Position numbers and translations under genes: made by a program. Positions 14,048-20,364 of a stretch of DNA of 23,514 bases are shown one piece after another. The stretch is taken from NCBI GenBank assembly GCA_029777935.1, contig JAKORH010000071.1:1-23514 (forward strand). Reading direction: 5' to 3'. Position 1 is the first letter of the stretch, and every line of letters begins with the position of its first letter. Source of the DNA: Pseudomonadota bacterium (GTDB taxonomy: Bacteria; Pseudomonadota; Gammaproteobacteria; Burkholderiales; Burkholderiaceae). The notes below the pieces were generated by a model. That model was not told the DNA's origin, made no database searches, and saw nothing but the letters and a program-made list of their open reading frames with translations.

Positions 14048-14725
14048 ATGAACGCCCGGACCGCGTTTGGGGCACTGCTTCTGGCGGGCGCGGGGCTGAT
14101 CGCCGGCTGCGCGGCCCCGCGGCATCCGGTGTCGGTCGGCATGCAGACCAGCGCGCGCCCCGAGGTTCCCGCCGCGTCGGGTGCGCCCACCGGAGCGATC
14201 TTCCAGAGCGCGGGCTTCCGGCCGCTGTTCGAGGACCGCAAGCCGCGCTATGTCGGTGACCTGCTGACGATCCAGATCAACGAGCGGTTGAACGCGAGCC
14301 AGAAGGCGAACTCGAGCGCCGAGCGCACCAGCGACGCCGCGCTGGCGCTGCCAGGCGTCTCCGGCGTGCTGGGCGGCAAGCTCAATGCGCTGAGCGCCAA
14401 GGCATCGTCGAGCAACGCGTTCGACGGCAAGGGCGAGACCGCATCGAGCAACCTCTTCACCGGCACGATCACGGTCACCGTGATCGAGGTGCTCGGCAAC
14501 GGCAACCTGCGCGTGGCCGGCGAGAAACAGATCGGCATCCGCCAGAACTCGGAGGTGCTGCGCTTCTCCGGCGTGATCGATCCGTCGCAGATCCAGCCCG
14601 GCAACGTCGTCAGCTCGACCCAGGTCGCCGACGCACGGCTCGACTACCGCGGTGGCGGCTACATCGAGGAAGCGCAGATCCAGGGCTGGCTGGCGCGCTT
14701 CTTCAATTCGTGGGTGCCGTTCTGA
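14048..14725 (+). CDS. flgH: Flagellar L-ring lipoprotein FlgH
   Basis: FlgH forms the outer-membrane L ring. The 225-aa product has a lipoprotein signal peptide with lipobox I18-A19-G20-C21, followed by the family core (FEDRKPRYVGDLLTIQINE, a serine-rich stretch, and LFTGTITVTVIEVLGNGNLR, then VAGEKQIGIRQNSEVLRFSG) and the conserved end DYRGGGYIEEAQIQGWLARF. GAGG at 14036-14039 precedes the ATG by 8 nt. The stop overlaps the flgI start in TGATG. Confidence 0.96.
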   Translation: MNARTAFGALLLAGAGLIAGCAAPRHPVSVGMQTSARPEVPAASGAPTGAIFQSAGFRPLFEDRKPRYVGDLLTIQINERLNASQKANSSAERTSDAALALPGVSGVLGGKLNALSAKASSSNAFDGKGETASSNLFTGTITVTVIEVLGNGNLRVAGEKQIGIRQNSEVLRFSGVIDPSQIQPGNVVSSTQVADARLDYRGGGYIEEAQIQGWLARFFNSWVPF

Positions 14726-15822
14726 TGCGCCGACTGTTCATTACGCTCGCGCTCGCGCTGCTGGCTTCGTGGGCACACGCCGAGCGCATCAGGGACCTGG
14801 CGACGATCCAGGGCGTGCGGCCGAACCAGTTGATCGGCTATGGGCTCGTGGTCGGTCTGGACGGCTCGGGCGACCAGACCACGCAGACGCCGTTCACGGT
14901 ACAGAGCCTGCAGGCGATGCTGACGCAACTGGGCATCACGCTGCCGCCGGGCACCAACCCGCAACTGAAGAACGTCGCCGCGGTGATGGTGACGTCCACG
15001 CTGCCGCCGTTCGCGCAGCCGGGCCAGCAGGTCGACGTCACCGTGTCCTCGCTCGGCAACGCCAAGAGCCTGCGCGGCGGCACGCTGCTGATGACGCCGC
15101 TGAAGGGCGCAGACGGGCAGATCTACGCGGTCGCGCAGGGCAACGTGCTGGTCGGCGGCGCCGGCGCACAGCAGGGCGGATCGAAGGTGCAGATCAATCA
15201 CCTGAGCGCGGGCCGCGTGCCGGCCGGCGCCACCGTCGAGCGCGCGGTCGCCACGCCGTTCCTGCAGTCGGACCGGCTGCGGCTGGAGCTGAACGTCACC
15301 GACTTCTCGACCGCGGCCGCGGTGTCGGAGGCGGTCAACAAGCGTTTCGGCGATGCGGCCTCGACCGCGCTCGACGGCCGCGTGATCGAGGTGCGCGCAC
15401 CGGTGCCGGCCAACGAGCGCGTGCGCTTCATGGCCGAACTGGAGAACGTCGACGTGCCGTCGCTCGCGCCGCCGGCGCGCGTGATCATCAATGCCCGCAC
15501 CGGCTCGATCGTGATGAACCGCACCGTGACGCTGGAGCCGGCGGCGGTCGCGCACGGCAACCTGTCGGTGACGATCTCGTCCACGCCGGTGATCTCGCAG
15601 CCGGCGCCGCTGTCGCAGGGCGGCCAGACCGTGGTGACCGAGAAGACCGACATCCAGATCAAGCAGGATGGCGGCAACCTGATGCAGCTTCCCGGCGGCG
15701 CGAACCTGGCGGACGTGGTCAAGGCATTGAACGCGCTCGGCGCCAACGCGCAGGACCTGCTGGCCATCCTGCAGGCACTGCACGCTTCGGGCGCGCTGCG
15801 CGCCGAACTCGAAGTGATCTGA
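14725..15822 (+). CDS. flgI: Flagellar P-ring protein FlgI
   Basis: FlgI forms the periplasmic P ring in the peptidoglycan layer, with FlgA as its chaperone. The 365-aa length equals the E. coli protein. A Sec signal peptide (MRRLFITLALALLASWAHA) precedes the mature start ERIRDLATIQGVRPNQLIGY and then GLVVGLDGSGDQT. The C-terminus LADVVKALNALGANAQDLLA is typical. The ATG at 14725 overlaps the flgH stop by one base, so translation is likely coupled. A four-codon upstream extension is rejected because it lies inside flgH and weakens the signal peptide. Confidence 0.97.
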   Translation: MRRLFITLALALLASWAHAERIRDLATIQGVRPNQLIGYGLVVGLDGSGDQTTQTPFTVQSLQAMLTQLGITLPPGTNPQLKNVAAVMVTSTLPPFAQPGQQVDVTVSSLGNAKSLRGGTLLMTPLKGADGQIYAVAQGNVLVGGAGAQQGGSKVQINHLSAGRVPAGATVERAVATPFLQSDRLRLELNVTDFSTAAAVSEAVNKRFGDAASTALDGRVIEVRAPVPANERVRFMAELENVDVPSLAPPARVIINARTGSIVMNRTVTLEPAAVAHGNLSVTISSTPVISQPAPLSQGGQTVVTEKTDIQIKQDGGNLMQLPGGANLADVVKALNALGANAQDLLAILQALHASGALRAELEVI

Positions 15823-16754
15823 TGGTCGCGGGCGTCGATCCGCTGCTGTCGCAGTCGGCCGCCGACCTGGCGGTCGACGCGCGTGCGCTCGATGCATTGA
15901 AGCGCACCGCGGAACGCGATCCGCGCGCTGCGATAAGGAAGGCGGCGCAGCAATTCGAGGCGCTCTTCATGCAGATGGTGCTGAAGAGCATGCGCGATGC
16001 CACGCCGAAGTCGGGCCTGCTCGATTCGCCGGCGAACGAGATGTACACCGGCATGCTCGATCAGCAGCTCGCCGGCAAGATCGCCGCCAGCGGCACGGGG
16101 TTGGCGGATCTGATTGCGAAGCAGCTCGAGAATGCGTCCGGCGTCGGGCGTCGGGTGTCGGGTGTCGAACAAATTCCGTCGGGCGTCGGGCGACCGGCGT
16201 CGGGGGTATCGACTGCCTCGCCCTCGGCGCTTCGCGAGGCACCTTCCCCCGCGCCCGACGCCCGACGCCCGACGCCCGACGTCTCTCGCCATTTCGTCAC
16301 CAAGGTCTGGGACCACGCGCTCGCCGCCGAGCGCGCCACCGGCGTGCCGGCCAGGTTCATCGTCGGCCAGGCGGCGCTGGAGTCGGGCTGGGGGCAGCGC
16401 GAGATGCGCGCTTCCGGCGGGGTGCCGAGCCACAACCTGTTCGGGATCAAGGCTGGCGCGAACTGGAGCGGACGCACGGTGGACGCGGTGACAACCGAAT
16501 ACGACCACGGCGTGGCGAAGCAGGTGGTGCAGAAGTTCCGCGCCTACGACAACTACACCGAGGCGTTCCGCGACTGGGCGCAACTGATGGCGGGCAATCC
16601 GCGCTACGCGCAGGTCGTGGTACAGGGCCGCAGCGGCGACGGCCGCGGCTTCGCCTACGCGATGCAGCGCGCCGGCTACGCGACCGACCCCGACTACGCG
16701 GCCAAGCTCGACCGCACGATCGGCGCCGCGCAGGCGCTGCGGACGACGGCATGA
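15822..16754 (+). CDS. flgJ: Rod-assembly muramidase FlgJ
   Basis: FlgJ caps the growing rod and cuts peptidoglycan so the rod can pass. The 310-aa product has an N-terminal rod-binding domain (about 1-105; KAAQQFEALFMQMVLKSMRD, then SPANEMYTGMLDQQLAGKIA), a linker at about 105-160, and a C-terminal glucosaminidase domain (about 160-310) with catalytic-type E187 in QAALESGWGQ and LFGIKAGANW, YDNYTEAFRDW and YATDPDYAAKLDR. The linker is encoded by heptamer repeats, which explains its repeated SGVG and PDARRPTPD character. The ATG at 15822 overlaps the flgI stop in TGATG. It is the last gene before the flgK promoter. Confidence 0.96.
   Translation: MVAGVDPLLSQSAADLAVDARALDALKRTAERDPRAAIRKAAQQFEALFMQMVLKSMRDATPKSGLLDSPANEMYTGMLDQQLAGKIAASGTGLADLIAKQLENASGVGRRVSGVEQIPSGVGRPASGVSTASPSALREAPSPAPDARRPTPDVSRHFVTKVWDHALAAERATGVPARFIVGQAALESGWGQREMRASGGVPSHNLFGIKAGANWSGRTVDAVTTEYDHGVAKQVVQKFRAYDNYTEAFRDWAQLMAGNPRYAQVVVQGRSGDGRGFAYAMQRAGYATDPDYAAKLDRTIGAAQALRTTA
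16136..16205 (+). repeat. Heptamer array (GTCGGGY) inside flgJ
   Basis: Five units at 16136-16170 (GTCCGGC, GTCGGGC, GTCGGGT, GTCGGGT, GTCGAAC) and four at 16178-16205 (GTCGGGC twice, GACCGGC, GTCGGGG) lie in the interdomain linker. Together with the inverted cluster at 16253-16280 they could form a long hairpin in DNA or mRNA. Confidence 0.8.
16253..16280 (+). repeat. Inverted heptamer array (GCCCGAC x4) inside flgJ
   Basis: Four perfect tandem copies of GCCCGAC lie here. They are the reverse complement of the GTCGGGC units about 50-100 nt upstream in the same linker. Confidence 0.85.
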
Positions 16755-16772
16755 CGCCCGAGCCTGCGCGCG

Positions 16773-16800
16773 ATCCGCAATCCGCGATCCGCAATTCCAG
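16773..16800. repeat. Heptamer array (ATCCGCR) between flgJ and flgK
   Basis: The units ATCCGCA, ATCCGCG, ATCCGCA and a degenerate ATTCCAG are contiguous. The motif differs from the flhF and flgF arrays (ATCCTCR) by one base. It ends 12 nt before the flgK sigma-28 promoter. Confidence 0.75.
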
Positions 16801-16811
16801 GCTGCATCCGC

Positions 16812-16838
16812 TCAAGATCGGCGCAAGCCTGCCGAAAT
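16812..16838 (+). promoter_or_regulatory. FliA (sigma-28) promoter of flgK-flgL
   Basis: TCAAGATC (16812-16819), an 11-nt spacer and GCCGAAAT (16831-16838) fit the FliA pattern; TCAAG is a common variant of the -35. The -10 ends 25 nt before the flgK ATG. It allows flgK and flgL to be made late, after FlgM export. Confidence 0.8.
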
Positions 16839-16863
16839 AGACCGACAACGAAGCCCTCCGCCC

Positions 16864-18750
16864 ATGTCGACCGGAATCCTCGGCATCGCCAACAGCGCGC
16901 TCGCGGCCGCCTACACCGCGCTGCGCACGACCGGCAACAACATCGCCAACGCGAACACGCCGGGGTATACGCGCCAGATCGTCGACTTCGTGCCGCAGCA
17001 GGGTGCATCGAGCGGCAGCGTGTTCCTCGGGCAGGGCGTGGCGATTGCGCAGGTCCGGCGCGTCTACGACACGTTCCTCACGCAGCAGGCCAACCAGGCC
17101 ACGGCGCAGTCGAACGCGGCGTCGGTGCGGGCCCAGCTGATGGCGCAGATGCAGAACGCATTCTCCGATCCGTCGAACGGAGTGGGCGCGACGATGGACC
17201 AGTTCTTCAGCGCATTGCAGACGCTGTCGCAGCGTCCGGCGGATCCGGCGGCGCGGCAGGCGCTGCTGTCGGCGGCGAATCAGCTCACCTCGCGGATGAA
17301 CGACGCCGGCCAGCAGTTGCAGGAAATGCGCACGAGCGCGACGCGCCAGCTGCAACTGGAAGCCGACAGCGTGAACCGCGCCGCGCAGGAAGTCGCGCAA
17401 CTGAACGATCGCATCGCGCTGGCGCTCGGGTCGGGCGGCTCGCCGAACGATCTGCTCGACCAGCGCGATGCCGCGATCCGCAAGCTCTCCGAGTCGCTGC
17501 AGGTGTCGACGGTCGCGCAGAGCGACGGCTCGGTGAACCTGTTTCTCTCCAACGGCCAGGCGCTGGTCGTCGGCAGCACCGCGAACCGCGTCGCGCTCGC
17601 CGCCGACCCGGCCGATCCGCAGCGATTGCAGGTCGGCGTCCAGGTCGCGGGCCAGTTCCGCGCGGTTTCGCCGGACCAGCTTGGCGGCGGCAGGATCGCC
17701 GGCCTGATCCAGTTCCGCGAGGGCGATATCCCGCGGCTGGAGAACGACCTGGGCCGGATCGCGGTTGTGCTGTCGTCGGCGGTCAACGCCCAGCACCGGC
17801 TAGGCAACGATCGCAACGGGCTCGCCGGCGGCGACTTCTTCACGCCGCTCGCGCCCGATGCGTACCCGGCACCGAACAACGGCAACGCGGCCACGCAGGT
17901 CAACGCCTCGTTCGTCGATGCGACGCAACTCGTTGCCAGCGATTATCGCGTCGCCTACAGCGGCGGCCAGTACACGCTGACGCGGCTTTCCGACGGCACG
18001 CAGTGGACGTCGGCCACGCCGTCGTTTACCCAGGACGGGCTGGCGATCACGCTCGCGAACACTCCGCCCGCCGACGGCGACTCGTTCATGATCGAACCGC
18101 TGCGCGGCGCGAGCCGCAATCTCGGCCTGGCGATCACCCAACCGGCGGAGATCGCCGCGGCCTCGCCGGTCGCCGCCGCGCTTCCCGCCGCCAATGCGGG
18201 CTCGATCGCGATCGACGACCTGTCGGTGCTCGCACCGCGCGCGGCGAACGCGGCGAGCCCCGCGACGATCACGTTCGGCGCCGGCAACACGTACACGATC
18301 ACTTCGGGCGCGGTCACGCAGACCGGCACTTACGCCGCGGGTCAGCCGATCAGCTTCGACGGCCGCTGGAGCATCACGCTGCGCGGCGCGCCACAGCCCG
18401 GCGACGTGGTGAACATTGCGCCCAACGTCGGCGGCGTGGGCGACAACAGCAACCTGCTGAAGATGACAGGCCTGCAGCAGGCGGCGACCATCGGCGGCGA
18501 GTCGCTGTCGGCAGCGATCGCCACCGTCGTGGCGCGCGTGGGCGGCGACGTGCAGAGCGCGCAGCAGATCGACACCGCGCAGCAGGGGATACTCAACTCG
18601 GCGCTGCAGGCGGAAAGCTCGGTGTCGGGAGTGAACCTCGACGAAGAAGCGTCGCGTCTGATCGAGTACCAGCAGCAATACCAGGCCGCGGCCAAGCTGA
18701 TCGCTACCTCGAAGGCGATGTTCGACGCGATCCTGGCGATCGGAGCCTAG
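16864..18750 (+). CDS. flgK: Hook-filament junction protein FlgK (HAP1)
   Basis: FlgK is the first junction protein between hook and filament and is carried by FlgN. The 628-aa product has the typical N-terminus (MSTGILGIANSALAAAYTAL, then TTGNNIANANTPGYTRQIVD), the conserved region LNDRIALALGSGGSPNDLLD with QRDAAIRKLSE, and the C-terminal helix (VSGVNLDEEASRLIEYQQQY, then QAAAKLIATSKAMFDAILAI). The family N-terminus sets the start; the Shine-Dalgarno sequence is weak. The TAG stop is the first three bases of a terminal inverted repeat of an inserted element, although the original frame would also have stopped there (TAA). Confidence 0.96.
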   Translation: MSTGILGIANSALAAAYTALRTTGNNIANANTPGYTRQIVDFVPQQGASSGSVFLGQGVAIAQVRRVYDTFLTQQANQATAQSNAASVRAQLMAQMQNAFSDPSNGVGATMDQFFSALQTLSQRPADPAARQALLSAANQLTSRMNDAGQQLQEMRTSATRQLQLEADSVNRAAQEVAQLNDRIALALGSGGSPNDLLDQRDAAIRKLSESLQVSTVAQSDGSVNLFLSNGQALVVGSTANRVALAADPADPQRLQVGVQVAGQFRAVSPDQLGGGRIAGLIQFREGDIPRLENDLGRIAVVLSSAVNAQHRLGNDRNGLAGGDFFTPLAPDAYPAPNNGNAATQVNASFVDATQLVASDYRVAYSGGQYTLTRLSDGTQWTSATPSFTQDGLAITLANTPPADGDSFMIEPLRGASRNLGLAITQPAEIAAASPVAAALPAANAGSIAIDDLSVLAPRAANAASPATITFGAGNTYTITSGAVTQTGTYAAGQPISFDGRWSITLRGAPQPGDVVNIAPNVGGVGDNSNLLKMTGLQQAATIGGESLSAAIATVVARVGGDVQSAQQIDTAQQGILNSALQAESSVSGVNLDEEASRLIEYQQQYQAAAKLIATSKAMFDAILAIGA

Positions 18751-18996
18751 CCCGGATAGTTCACGAGGTCGCCCCCGTATGCGAACGGTCTCCAGCTTCG
18801 AAGGTTCCTTGCAGCGTGCTGGCCGAAATCCGGTCTGGCTCGGCGGGGCTACGCGGGCTTGCGCGGCGCCTGCGCGGCCATCTTGCGCTCAAGTGCTCGC
18901 CGATGCCATTGGGCATCGGACTGCGCCGCTCTCGCGCAATCTGGCTCGCGCATGCATCCGCGCAATTCCCGCGTCCCTCGTCAACTATCCGGGCTA
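18748..18996. mobile_element. MITE-like element between flgK and flgL
   Basis: The ends at 18748-18767 and 18977-18996 are inverted repeats matching at 19 of 20 positions, beginning TAGCCCGGATAGTT. The outermost TA (or CTA) may be a target duplication. The interior has no transposase; its one small frame (18779-18997) ends in the repeat. It contains a perfect 8-bp hairpin CCGATGCC-ATTG-GGCATCGG (18900-18919). Removing 18750-18996 rejoins flgK to flgL with a stop and start 2 nt apart and restores a Shine-Dalgarno spacing, which argues for insertion. The element family is not identified. Confidence 0.75.
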
Positions 18997-18999
18997 ACG

Positions 19000-20196
19000 A
19001 TGCAACGCGTCTCGACGTTGATGAACTTCCTGGCCGGCGAGCAGGCGTTGTCAGCGCGCCAGCGCGAACTGCTGACGGCGCAGAACCAGGTGTCCTCCGG
19101 CAAGCGCATCGCCGCGCCCAGCGACGATCCGGTCGGTGCCGCCACCGGCGTGACGCTGCGGTCCGGGCTGGCGCAACTGGACCAGTTCAAGAGCAACCGC
19201 GGCCAGGCGCAGTACGTGCTCGGGCAGAGCGAGAACGCGGTCGCCAGCTTTAGCGATGCGCTGACCGCGGCGAAGGAAAAGCTGATCGCCGCCGGCAACG
19301 GCTCCTACGGCGATTCGCAACGGCAGATGATCGCCGGCGACCTCGAGGGCCTGCTGGCGCAGATGGTCGGACTGGCCAACAGCTCGGACGGCGCCGGCGG
19401 ATATCTCTTCGCCGGATCGCGCCAGTCGGCCGCGCCGTTCGCGCAGAGCGGGACGGTCGTCAGCTACAGCGGCGATGCCACCGCGCAGCGGCTCGAGGTC
19501 GCGAACAACCGGCTGCTGCAGGTCAAGCAGACCGGCGATGACCTGTTTCTGCGCATGCGGCCCGGCAACGGCACGTTCACCACCGCGGCGGCGGCGGCCA
19601 ACACCGGCAGCGGCATCATCGACGCCGGCGGCGTGACCGATCCGTCGCAGGTCACCGGCTCGGCCTATACGATCGACTTCAACGGCACGCAGTTCGTCGT
19701 CACGCGTGCCAGCGACAACGCGCAGTTCACGTTTGCGGCGGCCAGCGGATCGACCGCGCTCGCGTTCGACGGCATGCGCGTGACGATCACCGGCCAGCCG
19801 GCCGCGGGCGATCGCTTCACCGTGAAGCCGGCCGGTTACCAGTCGATCTTCGACACGATGTCGCAGGCGATCGCGGCGCTGCGAGCGCCGGGCAGCAATC
19901 CCGCGGCGCTGGCGCAGATCAACACGCAGCTCGGCGGTGCACTGGCATCGGTGGACCAGGCGCTCGATCACCTGTCGCTGGCGCGCGCGCAGATCGGCTC
20001 GGCGCTGTCGGAAATCGACGGCTATGACCAGTTGCACGACACGCGCAGCGCCGAGCTGCAGGGCCGGCTGTCGGACGTCGAGGACGTCGACTACGCGCAG
20101 GCGATCAGCGAACTGACGCGCCGCCAGACCACGTACGAGGCCGCGATCAAAAGCTACTCGTCGGTCTCCAAGCTGTCGCTGTTCGACTATCTGTAG
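19000..20196 (+). CDS. flgL: Hook-filament junction protein FlgL (HAP3)
   Basis: FlgL is the second junction protein, linking FlgK to flagellin, and is chaperoned by FlgN. The 398-aa product begins MQRVSTLMNFLAGEQALSAR, followed by the flagellin-like NQVSSGKRIAAPSDDPVGAA motif. Its C-terminus is VEDVDYAQAISELTRRQTTY, then EAAIKSYSSVSKLSLFDYL. The ATG at 19000 fits the family. The longer open frame back to 18859 lies inside the inserted element. Only a weak GGG precedes the start now; the better GGAG (18742-18745) lies on the far side of the insertion. Confidence 0.94.
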   Translation: MQRVSTLMNFLAGEQALSARQRELLTAQNQVSSGKRIAAPSDDPVGAATGVTLRSGLAQLDQFKSNRGQAQYVLGQSENAVASFSDALTAAKEKLIAAGNGSYGDSQRQMIAGDLEGLLAQMVGLANSSDGAGGYLFAGSRQSAAPFAQSGTVVSYSGDATAQRLEVANNRLLQVKQTGDDLFLRMRPGNGTFTTAAAAANTGSGIIDAGGVTDPSQVTGSAYTIDFNGTQFVVTRASDNAQFTFAAASGSTALAFDGMRVTITGQPAAGDRFTVKPAGYQSIFDTMSQAIAALRAPGSNPAALAQINTQLGGALASVDQALDHLSLARAQIGSALSEIDGYDQLHDTRSAELQGRLSDVEDVDYAQAISELTRRQTTYEAAIKSYSSVSKLSLFDYL

Positions 20197-20205
20197 AAGC
20201 CATAT

Positions 20206-20238
20206 CGGAATCCCCGACGCAATCCGTCGGGGATTCCG
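20206..20238 (+). terminator. Hairpin after flgL, likely transcription terminator
   Basis: A perfect 14-bp stem (20206-20219 with 20225-20238, core AATCCCCGACG) with a 5-nt loop CAATC lies 10 nt after the flgL stop. No T-tract follows on either strand, so termination strength is uncertain. The remainder of the 168-nt gap to the kinase gene shows no promoter I can recognise. Confidence 0.6.
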
Positions 20239-20364
20239 GGACAGGTTCTGGCCGCGGCCCGCGGACCCGGTCATCCGATCGCCAGTGGACGTTCGCGTTG
20301 ACGCGCGGCTATTCTCCGCGTCTGCCGGAACCCGGCGCCCGACCACGATAAAGACTCCGCCGCC

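Noticed and set aside
18888..18907. TCAAG followed by GCCGATG inside the element upstream of flgL, resembling a FliA promoter
   Set aside because: The spacer between the two boxes is far too short for FliA (about 2 nt instead of 11).
18779..18997. 72-codon frame inside the inserted element after flgK
   Set aside because: It ends in the terminal repeat, has no ribosome-binding site and no recognisable similarity; probably chance in GC-rich DNA.
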